Source: Sagittula salina
GTDB taxonomy: Bacteria > Pseudomonadota > Alphaproteobacteria > Rhodobacterales > Rhodobacteraceae
Assembly (NCBI RefSeq): GCF_017813235.1
Contig: NZ_JAGISH010000001.1
Location: forward strand, 310,001 to 374,000
Reading direction: 5' to 3'
Length of the DNA stretch: 64,000 nucleotides
Below the pieces are notes generated by a model. That model worked only from the letters and a program-made list of their open reading frames with translations. It was not told the DNA's origin and searched no databases. Both the position numbers and the translations under genes were made by a program. Numbering within the stretch: position 1 is the stretch's first letter; each line of letters opens with the position of its first letter. This document shows positions 55,488-63,976 of the stretch, piece by piece.

Positions 55488-56354
55488 TCAGTTGTCAAGG
55501 TTCTTCCCCACGATACGCATCAGGAAAATGGCGAGGATGTTGGCGAGGATGATCGCGTAGACGCCACCCGCCGAGCCCAGGCCGACGTTCTGACTTTCGA
55601 GCACGCGCTGGTAGATCAGGTAGGTTAGCGTCTTGGTGCCGAAGGCGCCCCCGGTGGTGACGAAGATCTCGGCGAAAATGCCCAGCAGGAAGATGGTCTG
55701 GATCAGGATGACCACGGAGATGGCGCGGCCGAGATGCGGCAGGATGATGTACCAGAAACGTTTGGGCGACGGGGCGCCGTCCATCTCTGCCGCCTCCAGT
55801 TGTTCGCTGTCGAGCGACTGGATGGCGGTGAGCAGGATGAGCGTCGCGAAGGGCAGCCACTGCCACGCCACGATCATGATGATCGAGGGCACTGAGGCCT
55901 GGCTGAGCCATTGCACCGGCTCCGCCCCGAAGGCGCGCCAGAGATCCGCAAGCAGGCCGTAGTTCGGGTCCATGAACATGTTCTTCCAGACCAGCGCGGA
56001 AACGGTGGGCATCACGAAGAAGGGCGCGATCACGAGGATGCGTACGGGCCCCTGCCCCCACATCGGCTGATCCAGCAGCAGCGCCAGCGCCACACCGAGG
56101 ACCGTGGTGATGACCAGCACGCCGCCGACGATGACCAGAGTGGTCTGGATCGAGGGCCAGAAGGCGGAGGATGTGACGAAACGCACGTAGTTCTCGAAGC
56201 CCACCCAGCCGAGATCGCCGCCGCGGAGCGGCAGATATTTCTTGAAGGAGAAATACAGTGTCATGGCGAGCGGGACGAGCATCCAGCCGAGCAGCAGGGT
56301 GACGGCCGGGGCCATCATCAGCCGGGCGGCCGAGCGGGAATGCTGGGTGGCCAT
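55488..56354 (-). CDS. smoF: Polyol ABC transporter permease, MalF type
   Basis: The 288-residue membrane protein has six hydrophobic segments and the EAA-type loop QLEAAEMDGAPSPKRFWYIILPHLG. N-terminal MMAPAVTLLLGWMLVPLAMTLYFSF is the first helix. It forms the transmembrane channel with SmoG for a polyol transporter. Confidence 0.93.
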   Translation of the reverse strand: MATQHSRSAARLMMAPAVTLLLGWMLVPLAMTLYFSFKKYLPLRGGDLGWVGFENYVRFVTSSAFWPSIQTTLVIVGGVLVITTVLGVALALLLDQPMWGQGPVRILVIAPFFVMPTVSALVWKNMFMDPNYGLLADLWRAFGAEPVQWLSQASVPSIIMIVAWQWLPFATLILLTAIQSLDSEQLEAAEMDGAPSPKRFWYIILPHLGRAISVVILIQTIFLLGIFAEIFVTTGGAFGTKTLTYLIYQRVLESQNVGLGSAGGVYAIILANILAIFLMRIVGKNLDN

Positions 56355-56468
56355 CGGAGGCTTCCTTCCTGTTGACGGGTCTTTTGGCCCGCCTTCGAGG
56401 TTATCTGTATCTTTGGGTTGAGAAAGGCCGGGGGGCAGACGTGCCGCTCCCCGGCCCCGGGAGGAAGA

Positions 56469-57773
56469 TCAGCGGTAGCCCGCGGCTTCCATGGCGTCGT
56501 TCGTGATCGCCTGCGCCTTCTCCAGCGCCTCGTCGACCGTTTGCTGGCCGGCATAGACGGCCGAGAACTCCTGGCTCACTTCGGTGGCGATGCCCGCGAA
56601 TTCCGGGATCGCCGCGAACTGTACGCCGGTGTAGGGCACCGGGTCGACCGTCGGGTTTTTCGGGTCGGCCGAGAGGATCGAGTCGAGCGTCATCTGCGCG
56701 AAGGGCACCTTCTGGTACTCGGGGTTCTCATAAAGCGAGGTGCGCGCGCCCGGGGGAACGTTTGCCCAGCCTTCCTTCCCGGCCACCAGTTCGATGTAGT
56801 CCTTCGAGGTTGCCCATTCGACGAACTGCTTCGCGGCGTCGACCTTCTGGGTACCCGCCGGGATGCCCAGCGCCCATGCCCAGAGCCAGTTGCCGTTCTT
56901 CTCGACGCCGTCCTTGTGCGGCGCGAGGGCGAAGCCCACCTTGTCCGCCACAGTGGAGTCGTTCGGGTTGGTCACGAAGGACGCCGCCACGGTGGCGTCG
57001 ATCCACATGCCGCACTTGCCCTGCTGGAACAGCGAGAGGTTCTCGTTGAAGCCATTGGTGGCATAGCCCGCCGGACCGCTTTCGTTCATCATCTCGGAGA
57101 AGAACGTCAGCGTTTCCTTCCACGCCTCGCTATCGAACTGGGCGTTCCAGTCCTCGTCGAACCAGCGCGCGCCGAAGGAGTTCGACATCGCGGTGATGAA
57201 GGCGCCGCCCTCACCCCAGCCGGCCTTGCCACGTAGGCAGATGCCGTTGATCTCGGCGTCGCGGTCGGTCATCTTGGCCGCCGCTTCACGGATGAATTCC
57301 CAGGTCGGGCTTGCCGGCATCTCCAGACCGGCCTGCTCCATCAGGTCGGTGCGGTACATGATCATCGAGCTTTCGCCGTAGAACGGCGCGGCGTAGAGCG
57401 TGCCGTCATAGGACAGGCCGCCGGCCATCGCGGGCAGGATGTCCTCGGCGTCGTACTCTTCCGAAAGATCGTCCAGCGGAACCAGCCAGCCGTTCTTGCC
57501 CCAGATCGGGGTTTCGTACATGCCGATGGTCATGATGTCGAAGGCACCGCCCTTGGTGGTGATGTCCGTCGTCACGCGCTGGCGCAGGACGTTCTCCTCG
57601 AGTGTGACCCACTCGACCTCGATCCCGGTCTTTTCCGTGAACTCGTCGGACAGACCCTGCATGCGGATCATGTCCCCGTTGTTCACGGTGGCAATGGTAA
57701 TGGTTTCAGCGTGCGTGGCGCCTGCTATCAGCGCGAGCGCAGTCGCCGCACGAAGTGCGTTACGAAGGTACAT
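56469..57773 (-). CDS. smoE: Polyol ABC transporter substrate-binding protein
   Basis: The 434-residue protein has a signal peptide (MYLRNALRAATALALIAGATHA) and the family-1 solute-binding fold: TIATVNNGDMIRMQGLSDEF, PLDDLSEEYD, YAAPFYGESSMIMYRTDL, and GKCGMWIDATVAAS. Sequence order and family match SmoE for sorbitol/mannitol. It is the first gene of the leftward operon, with a candidate LacI operator 70-90 bases upstream. Confidence 0.93.
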   Translation of the reverse strand: MYLRNALRAATALALIAGATHAETITIATVNNGDMIRMQGLSDEFTEKTGIEVEWVTLEENVLRQRVTTDITTKGGAFDIMTIGMYETPIWGKNGWLVPLDDLSEEYDAEDILPAMAGGLSYDGTLYAAPFYGESSMIMYRTDLMEQAGLEMPASPTWEFIREAAAKMTDRDAEINGICLRGKAGWGEGGAFITAMSNSFGARWFDEDWNAQFDSEAWKETLTFFSEMMNESGPAGYATNGFNENLSLFQQGKCGMWIDATVAASFVTNPNDSTVADKVGFALAPHKDGVEKNGNWLWAWALGIPAGTQKVDAAKQFVEWATSKDYIELVAGKEGWANVPPGARTSLYENPEYQKVPFAQMTLDSILSADPKNPTVDPVPYTGVQFAAIPEFAGIATEVSQEFSAVYAGQQTVDEALEKAQAITNDAMEAAGYR

Positions 57774-57842
57774 CCGGCTCCTCCCTTTGGTACAGATGTG
57801 ACAAATGGACCGTAGCCGGGGATATGTCGCGACGTCAATATA

Positions 57843-57863
57843 ATTTTTACGCGCGATAAATTC
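57843..57863. promoter_or_regulatory. Candidate LacI operator upstream of smoE
   Basis: The element ATTTTTACGCGCGATAAA-TTC is a near-palindrome centred on GCGC. It strongly resembles the site at 58997 in reverse orientation. Position 70-90 bases upstream of smoE suits operator control. Confidence 0.6.
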
Positions 57864-57905
57864 TTACTTTGCACTCGCAGAAAAAACGGTTGGTAGCGTG
57901 CGGCA

Positions 57906-58931
57906 TCATGCGGACTCCCGCATGACAAGTTTTCCCTCGAACAGCTTAATCGAATAAGGAAAATCCTCGCCTTCGATGGCGCGGAACAAGGTGGCGACCG
58001 CTTCGCGTGAAACGCTGTCGTAGTCTTGCGCGATGGTTGTGAGGGGCGGACAGGTATAGCGCGAAAACGGATGATCGTCCTGCCCCGCAACGCGAATCGC
58101 GCAATCCTCGGTGCGGCCGACCTTCAGGCCGAGTTCGTAGCAGGCGGTCAGGAAACCGATTGCGAGCCGGTCGTTGGAGCACAGCACGGTGTTGGTCTTC
58201 ATCTCGCCGGAGCGCAGCACCTGGTGGCCGCCCTGCCGCCCGATCTCCTCGAAGTGCCAGTCGGCGCCGTCGACGCTGAACACCTGCGGCTCCTGCCCCA
58301 GCGCCTGCATCGCGTCCAGGTAGCTTTGTCGGCGCTTGCGGGCATTGGGGTTGGTCGGGGTCTTCATCTCGAAGAAACAGGGCGGTTCTCCGGTGCGGCA
58401 GAGGTAGTCAACGATCAGCCGGGTGAACTGCGGGTTGTCCGACCCGATGAAGGCCATGCCCACGTCGGGCAGGATCGAATCGAAAAGCACCGTGGGCACA
58501 TCCTTGCAGAAGGCCTTTACTGCCGCGACATCCGAAGCCCGCCCCAAAGGCGCCAGCAACGCACCAGCCGGTTTCTGCGCACGCAGGTTCTCGAGGATCT
58601 CGTTCTCCGTCTCCTGCTCGCCATGGGCGGAGAAGATCGTCGGGCGGTAGCCCATGTCGACACAGCGCTGTTCGATGTTGCGGGCGAATTCGGCAAACAC
58701 CGGATCAGCGAGGTAGGGCACGAGGATGCCCACCGTCTTCGTCTGCTTGCGGTTCTGGTTGATGGCGAAGATGTTCGGCCGGTAGTCGTATTGCTCCAGC
58801 GCGGCCTCGATCCGGGCGCGGGTCGAGGGGCGCACACTTTCGGGGTCGTGGAAGTACTTCGAGACGGTCGGCCGCGAGATGCCGGAAAGCGCCGCGAATT
58901 CCTCCATATTTCTTATCTTCACGTCACTCAT
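57906..58931 (-). CDS. LacI-family transcriptional regulator of polyol genes
   Basis: ATG 58931 gives 341 residues; GTG 58955 is in frame without a clear site. The N-terminal helix-turn-helix reads MEEFAALSGISRPTVSKYFHD, and the hinge contains RPNIFAINQNRKQTK. The periplasmic-binding-like effector domain has VGILVPYLADPVFAEFARNI and VRVAGQDDHPF-like (IRVAGQDDHPFSRY) residues. It is upstream of smoE on the same strand and probably represses the polyol operon. Confidence 0.9.
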   Translation of the reverse strand: MSDVKIRNMEEFAALSGISRPTVSKYFHDPESVRPSTRARIEAALEQYDYRPNIFAINQNRKQTKTVGILVPYLADPVFAEFARNIEQRCVDMGYRPTIFSAHGEQETENEILENLRAQKPAGALLAPLGRASDVAAVKAFCKDVPTVLFDSILPDVGMAFIGSDNPQFTRLIVDYLCRTGEPPCFFEMKTPTNPNARKRRQSYLDAMQALGQEPQVFSVDGADWHFEEIGRQGGHQVLRSGEMKTNTVLCSNDRLAIGFLTACYELGLKVGRTEDCAIRVAGQDDHPFSRYTCPPLTTIAQDYDSVSREAVATLFRAIEGEDFPYSIKLFEGKLVMRESA

Positions 58932-58996
58932 GCGCGCATCCGTTCTTCGCGCCACGTCGACGTGACGACCTCATTCCTTGCCATGGGCTTTACCGT

Positions 58997-59017
58997 GAAT
59001 TGTCGCGCGGAAAAAAT
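58997..59017. promoter_or_regulatory. Candidate LacI operator upstream of the regulator gene
   Basis: Read on the minus strand it is ATTTTTTCCGCGCGACAA-TTC, nearly the same as the site upstream of smoE apart from a one-base shift. It is 66-86 bases from the regulator start, so autoregulation is likely. Confidence 0.55.
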
Positions 59018-59059
59018 CAACTTGCTTCGCGGGACACCCTTCACGCGATCAGTGACCGC

Positions 59060-60733
59060 TCACTTTCCGGTCTTCTGTGCCGCCGCGCGCATCTGGCTAA
59101 GGGTAACGCGCGGAGTAAGCGCCTCTTCGGAGATATCCAGATCCAGCACCGCGCCGGTTTCGGAGGCCAGCGCCCGGTCAAAGGCGGCAGCAAAATCCTC
59201 CGTCCGTTCAACGCGTTCTCCGTGCATTCCGTAGGCACGGGCAAAGGTGGCAAAGTCTGGAGAAACCATGGAAGTGCCGGACACCCGTCCGGGATAGTGA
59301 CGCTCCTGATGGGCGCGGATCGTACCGTAAATGCCGTTGTTCAGAACAAGGACGATCGGCGTCGCCCCGGCCTGCCGCGCGGTGGCCAGTTCCTGACAAT
59401 TCATTTGGAAATCGCCGTCTCCCGCAAAGCAGACAACTGTACGCGCCGGATCGGCCACCTTCGCCGCCACCGCCGCGGGGAGGCCGTATCCCATGGCCCC
59501 CGACTGCGGCGCCAACAGTCGTTGACCCTCGCCGAAGCGGAAGAAATACCCCGGCCAGACTGCGAAATTCCCCGCGCCGTTGGTCAGGATCGCGTCCTCG
59601 GGCAGCACGCCCTCAAGATGGCGGACCACGACGCCCATATCTACCGGAGACGGCTGCGCAGGCAGGTCGAATCCCTTCTCGAACGCCGCCTTCGCGCTGC
59701 GGAACCAGTTGTCTTCGGCACGACCCGCCCCGTCTGTGTCGCAAAGCGCCTGCATGAAGGCCGAAGGGTCCGCCTGCACGCCCAGCACGGGGCGGTAGAC
59801 CTTGCCGATCTCCAGGTCGCTGGCATGAACGTGGATGATCTTCTGCACCGGGTCGGGCACCTGCAGCAGGCTGTATCCGCCGGTGGAATTCTCGCCGAAA
59901 CGGACATTGACAGCGAGGATCACGTCGGCGTCCTCGATCAGCTTGCGGGTCGACGGCCACATCCCCACCCCTGCGTGCCCAGCAAAGGCTGCGGAGCGGT
60001 TGTCCATCATGTCGTTGTAGCGGAACACCGCCACTGCAGGGACGTGGTTTTCCTCCGCAAAGCGCCTGAGCGCCGCGCGGCCTTCCGGGGCCCAGTTGCA
60101 ACCGCCGAAGAAGATCAGCGGCCGCTCCGCCTTCGCCAGCAGGTCACGCGCCTCCACCACCGCCTGCGCATCGGGCGCCGGGCGTGCGATCCGGACTGGA
60201 CCGGCAATGGCAGGCGTCTCGGTGAGCGACGACAGCATGTCCTCCGGCAGAGCGACGACCACCGGCCCGGGGCGACCGCTGACCGCCGTTGTCCAGGCCC
60301 GGCTGACGATCTCGGGGATGCGTTCAACCCGGTCGATCTCTGTCACCCACTTTGCCATGGTGCCATAAACGGCGCGGTAGTCGACCTCCTGAAAGGCCTC
60401 GCGCCCCTTCATGTCGGTGCCCACCTGCCCGACAAAGACCAGCATGGGTACGGAATCCTGCATCGCAGTATGAATGCCGATGGAGGCATTCGTGACTCCT
60501 GGCCCGCGCGTGACCATGCAGATGCCCGGCTGTCCCGTCAGCTTGCCCCAGGCTGCGGCCATGAAGCCCGCGCCGCCCTCGTTGCGGCAAAGCACGAAGT
60601 CCAGCGCGCCGCCGGTATCGTGCAGCGCGTCGAGCACGGCCAGGTAACTCTCTCCCGGTACGCCGAAGGCCTTCCGCGCCCCCAGTGCCACAAGGCATTC
60701 CACCAACAGCCGCCCGCCATGCCGCTCACCCAT
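59060..60733 (-). CDS. Thiamine pyrophosphate enzyme, acetolactate synthase-like, unknown substrate
   Basis: ATG 60733 after GGGGAG gives 557 residues. Three TPP-enzyme domains are visible: N-terminal with catalytic Glu52 in CRNEGGAGFM; central with IFFGGCNWAPEG; and C-terminal TPP site GDGDFQMNCQEL...NNGIYGT. Glu52 argues against glyoxylate carboligase, which lacks this Glu. No small regulatory subunit gene is nearby, so it is probably not the biosynthetic acetolactate synthase. A TGGTATACCA operator lies 25 bases upstream. Decarboxylase or carboligase roles remain open. Confidence 0.88.
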   Translation of the reverse strand: MGERHGGRLLVECLVALGARKAFGVPGESYLAVLDALHDTGGALDFVLCRNEGGAGFMAAAWGKLTGQPGICMVTRGPGVTNASIGIHTAMQDSVPMLVFVGQVGTDMKGREAFQEVDYRAVYGTMAKWVTEIDRVERIPEIVSRAWTTAVSGRPGPVVVALPEDMLSSLTETPAIAGPVRIARPAPDAQAVVEARDLLAKAERPLIFFGGCNWAPEGRAALRRFAEENHVPAVAVFRYNDMMDNRSAAFAGHAGVGMWPSTRKLIEDADVILAVNVRFGENSTGGYSLLQVPDPVQKIIHVHASDLEIGKVYRPVLGVQADPSAFMQALCDTDGAGRAEDNWFRSAKAAFEKGFDLPAQPSPVDMGVVVRHLEGVLPEDAILTNGAGNFAVWPGYFFRFGEGQRLLAPQSGAMGYGLPAAVAAKVADPARTVVCFAGDGDFQMNCQELATARQAGATPIVLVLNNGIYGTIRAHQERHYPGRVSGTSMVSPDFATFARAYGMHGERVERTEDFAAAFDRALASETGAVLDLDISEEALTPRVTLSQMRAAAQKTGK

Positions 60734-60757
60734 TGCCGTCTCCCCGCATTGCCATTC

Positions 60758-60767
60758 TGGTATACCA
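60758..60767. promoter_or_regulatory. GntR-type operator TGGTATACCA
   Basis: Third perfect copy of the palindrome, 25 bases before the TPP-enzyme start codon, overlapping the 5' untranslated region or promoter. Confidence 0.7.
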
Positions 60768-60888
60768 TTGCCCGTCCGGCGGCGGAGCGCAATCGGCCAC
60801 AGCGGCCCCAGCGAACCGGCCACCCTCCGACACGTCCAATTATCCGCAATCAGACCCATGCAAAGCCACCAACTTGTCTGCGTGGTTC

Positions 60889-60940
60889 CTTAAATACCTC
60901 GGGGGAGTCCGCCGCAGACGGGTGCGGGCAGCCCCCCCCC
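60889..60940 (-). repeat. Dispersed intergenic repeat, copy 7 (reverse)
   Basis: TTAAATACCTCGGGGGAGTC with GC-rich arms (ccgccgcagacgggtgcggg) and a C run fits the GAGGTATTT core on the minus strand. The AAAGAAGCAG end is weak. Confidence 0.6.
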
Positions 60941-61061
60941 TCAGTTCCTCCACCCGGCACCACCCTCGGGCCGGACTTCCGGTTAACGATCCAACGCGAT
61001 ACGATGCCTAGGCGCAGAACCTCGAAGCGCCAGCCTCGATCAGACCCTCGACAGAGAGACG

Positions 61062-61679
61062 ATGCCCGAAGACGCGAAAAACGCGGTGATCGGCCTTTAC
61101 CAGAGGAATGCCTCCGCCTGGGGCGGCCTGCGCGGCGCGGGGGTGCTGGAACGAGCGTGGCTCGACAGGTTTCTGGCTGTCCTGCCGTGCGGCTCCCCGC
61201 GGGTGCTCGACCTCGGGTGCGGGTCCGGCGTACCCGTGGCGGACTATCTGATCGCCAACGGGTGTCGGATATGCGGCGTGGATGCCGCGCCAGCCATGCT
61301 TTGCGCGGCGCGGCAGCGTTTCCCCGGGCACAAATGGGTGGAGGCCGATATGCGGGCCTTGCCGCCGCTGGGCCGCTTCGACGGGATCGTGGCATGGCAC
61401 AGCGCCTTTCACCTGCCCCCGGAGGACCAGCGCCGGATGTTCGCCGTCTACGCGGCGCTCTGCCGTCCCGGCGCCCCGCTGATGTTCACGAGCGGCACGG
61501 AGTGTGACGAGGTGATCGGCGACTTCAGGGGCGAGCCGCTTTATCACGCCAGCCTCGACAGTGCCGAGTACCGCAGCCTGCTTCTGGCACACGGTTTCGG
61601 CGTCCTGCGGCACATAGAAAACGATGGTGCCTGCGGCGGCGCCACCGTCTGGCTCGCGCACAGGACAGGGAAGCGCTAA
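61062..61679 (+). CDS. SAM-dependent methyltransferase, class I
   Basis: The 205-residue protein has the SAM-binding motif I VLDLGCGSGVPVADYL, then ICGVDAAPAML (motif for the ribose), and FDGIVAWHSAFHLPPEDQ downstream. The substrate is unknown; the short length suggests a small-molecule methyltransferase. The start has AGAGAG upstream. No cotranscribed partner is evident. Confidence 0.85.
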   Translation: MPEDAKNAVIGLYQRNASAWGGLRGAGVLERAWLDRFLAVLPCGSPRVLDLGCGSGVPVADYLIANGCRICGVDAAPAMLCAARQRFPGHKWVEADMRALPPLGRFDGIVAWHSAFHLPPEDQRRMFAVYAALCRPGAPLMFTSGTECDEVIGDFRGEPLYHASLDSAEYRSLLLAHGFGVLRHIENDGACGGATVWLAHRTGKR

Positions 61680-61715
61680 CGCCCCTGCCCCGGCCACCTA
61701 CCTCGATCCGGCCTG

Positions 61716-62183
61716 TTACCAGGAATTGTAGCCAAGGAACTTGCCGGACATCTTCACCTCCACCCGGTCGCCCTTAGGGTTGGCGATGCGTGTCACCGAC
61801 ATGTCGAAGTCGATGGCGGACATGATGCCGTCGCCGAACTCTTCCTGGATCAGCGCCTTCAAGGTGGGCCCGTAGACGCCCACCACCTCGTAGAAGCGGT
61901 AGATGCAGGGATCGGTGGGCACCGTCTGCGCCCAAACCTTGGTCGGGCTTTCCACCAGCGCGGGCACCGCCGTTTCCGGCAGGTCGAGAAGCGCAGCCAG
62001 CGCCTCCGCCTTTTCCCGCGGAAAGGCATTCATCCCCATGCAGGCGGAATGCGTCCAGACCGGCGACATGCCGATCTTCTCCGCCATGCTCTCCCAGCTC
62101 AGGCCCATCCGGCGTTTTGCCGCGAGAATCAGGGCGGTTGCGTCTTCCTTTTCGAGATAGTCAGCCGTCATCAGGTCTTTCAT
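61716..62183 (-). CDS. cynS: Cyanate hydratase (cyanase)
   Basis: ATG 62183 after AGGAGG gives 155 residues, the usual length. The N-terminal helical domain is followed by the conserved active-site segment with DPCIYRFYEVVGVYG (Arg, Glu) and GDGIMSAIDF (Ser), and ends in MSGKFLGYNSW. It converts cyanate and bicarbonate to ammonia and CO2. It lies 17 bases after the kinase/phosphatase gene on the same strand, probably the same operon. Confidence 0.96.
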   Translation of the reverse strand: MKDLMTADYLEKEDATALILAAKRRMGLSWESMAEKIGMSPVWTHSACMGMNAFPREKAEALAALLDLPETAVPALVESPTKVWAQTVPTDPCIYRFYEVVGVYGPTLKALIQEEFGDGIMSAIDFDMSVTRIANPKGDRVEVKMSGKFLGYNSW

Positions 62184-62200
62184 GGTCAGGGGCCTCCTGT

Positions 62201-63916
62201 TCAGGGTTGGATCAAAAGCGAAATCAGCACCATGCAAAGCGCGGCGAGCAGCCCCGCCACGCCCTTCCAGAAGCGCAGCGGGTTGCGTTCGGCCAATGGC
62301 ACGTGACGGTCGGCGCGGTATGCGGTTCCGGGGCGCGACAGTTCCGCCACGAATTCCGAAAGCGCCGGGTAGCGCAGAATGGGGTCGGGCGAGAGCGCCC
62401 GTTTCAGCGCGGCGTCCATCCAGTCGGGCACCGCGTTGTCGGCGGCCCGCGCGGGCCGGTAGGTCAGGCGCATGGCATCGCGCCGCGAGGCGATGCGCCC
62501 CGCCTCTGCCCCGTAAGGCAGTCGCCCGGTCAGCATTTCGTAGGCGACGACGCCCAGCGCGAACTGGTCGGAACGGACGGAACCCGCATCGCCCGAGAGG
62601 TATTCCGGCGCGGTGTACTGGTAGGTTCCGGGCATATGCGGCAGCGTGCCGGGCGCGGCCTCCTCCACCCCGGCAACGTAACACGATCCGAGGTCGATGA
62701 TCGTCACCGTGCCGTCCGCGTCGATCATGACGTTCTCGGGGCGCAGATCCTGATGGATCATTTCGCGCCGATGGAGCGCGCGCAGGCCGCTGGCGATCTG
62801 CGCCACGATGCCGCGCACCGCATCAAGCGAGGGCTGCGGATGATCGACCATCCACTGGCGGAGCGTCACGCCTTCCACCCACTGCGTCACGACATAGAGC
62901 GCCGTGCGCCCGATGGCGGGAACGGCGCCGACGACGTGGCTGGACCGCACGCGCCGCGCAATCCATTCTTCCAGCGCGAAGCGCCTCAGGTAGGCGGCGT
63001 CCTGTGCCATCTCGAGGCTCGGCACCTTCAGCGCCACCTTTCCAGTTGGTCCCTCGGCGAGGAAGACATGGCTGCGCGCGGTCGAGTGCAGCGGCCGCAG
63101 GATACTGAAACCGTCCAGCACGGCGCCCGCTTTCGGCAAGGGCGGCACCGGCAGGCGGGCCATTTCCGTCTCCAGCGCCTCGCCCTCGGGGGGCAACCCC
63201 TCCACCCGGACGATCTGCACCGTGAGGTTGTCGTCAGAACCATTCTCCAGCGCCGCGTGCGCTACTGCTTCGGCCGCCGCATCAAGGCCGGGCAGACGCA
63301 ACGCCTCCGCCACCACGCGGCCCGTGACGTGTTCATGCACACCATCCGTGGTCAGCACGAAGACATCGCCGACCGCCAGCCGTATCTGCCGGTAGTCGAT
63401 CGCGACCCCGGCCTCCGCCCCCATGGCCCGGCCAAGGTAGGTTTCCTGCGCCGATAGGACCACGCGGTGGTCCTCTGTCAGCGGCTCCAGCGAGGCACCG
63501 GTCAGCTGCGACACCCGGCTGTCGCCTACGTGCAGCACATGGCCCTGCCGCCCCTTCAACACCAGCGCCGACAGCGTGCAGACCCGCCCGAGATTCACGT
63601 CTCCGACAGAGGCGTTCTGCCCGTGCAGCCAGGCATTTGTCGCCTTCAGAACCGTCTCGGCGGCGGTGCGCACGGTCCAGACCTCCGGCGTGTCGTAATA
63701 CTCGGTCATCATGGCGCGCACGCTGATCTCCGCGGCATCGCGGCTGACCCGGCTGGAGGAGATGCCATCCGCCACCGCCAGCACCACGCCCTTCAGCGCA
63801 AGCCTCCCGTCATCGGGGATGGTGACCCCGTGGAAATCCTGGTTTTCCGGTTTGCACCCGGCCGAAGAATACTGCCCGACAGAAACGGCAAGCGTATCCA
63901 TGGTGTCCTTCGGCAT
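62201..63916 (-). CDS. PP2C phosphatase fused to Ser/Thr kinase
   Basis: The 571-residue protein joins a PP2C-type phosphatase (about 10-235; NQDFHGV, VLAVADGISSS, VLTTDGVHEHV, SDDNLTVQ) to a Hanks-type kinase (about 260-510; catalytic loop MIHQDLRPENVMI, DLG instead of DFG, GTYQYTAPEYLSG). A C-terminal hydrophobic segment (about 547-569) would anchor it in the membrane. Opposing activities in one chain are known in nitrogen-related gene clusters of Proteobacteria. The tight spacing with cynS suggests a role in cyanate or nitrate/nitrite control. Confidence 0.92.
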   Translation of the reverse strand: MPKDTMDTLAVSVGQYSSAGCKPENQDFHGVTIPDDGRLALKGVVLAVADGISSSRVSRDAAEISVRAMMTEYYDTPEVWTVRTAAETVLKATNAWLHGQNASVGDVNLGRVCTLSALVLKGRQGHVLHVGDSRVSQLTGASLEPLTEDHRVVLSAQETYLGRAMGAEAGVAIDYRQIRLAVGDVFVLTTDGVHEHVTGRVVAEALRLPGLDAAAEAVAHAALENGSDDNLTVQIVRVEGLPPEGEALETEMARLPVPPLPKAGAVLDGFSILRPLHSTARSHVFLAEGPTGKVALKVPSLEMAQDAAYLRRFALEEWIARRVRSSHVVGAVPAIGRTALYVVTQWVEGVTLRQWMVDHPQPSLDAVRGIVAQIASGLRALHRREMIHQDLRPENVMIDADGTVTIIDLGSCYVAGVEEAAPGTLPHMPGTYQYTAPEYLSGDAGSVRSDQFALGVVAYEMLTGRLPYGAEAGRIASRRDAMRLTYRPARAADNAVPDWMDAALKRALSPDPILRYPALSEFVAELSRPGTAYRADRHVPLAERNPLRFWKGVAGLLAALCMVLISLLIQP

Positions 63917-63976
63917 TTTCTGATCTCCGGAAATGAGGAAGGCCCCGCCGCCGCCCGGCAGGGCCCTGTGCCATGC

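Larger units (their letters stand above)
60734..61061. other. 328-base divergent region
   Basis: It separates the TPP enzyme (leftward) and methyltransferase (rightward). It contains the GntR-type operator at 60758-60767 and a repeat copy at 60889-60940. No coding frame is supported. Confidence 0.6.

Noticed and set aside
59060..60733. Glyoxylate carboligase as identity of the TPP enzyme, attractive beside a glyoxylate pathway.
   Set aside because: The catalytic Glu52 in RNEGGA is present, whereas glyoxylate carboligase lacks this Glu; tartronate semialdehyde genes are not adjacent.
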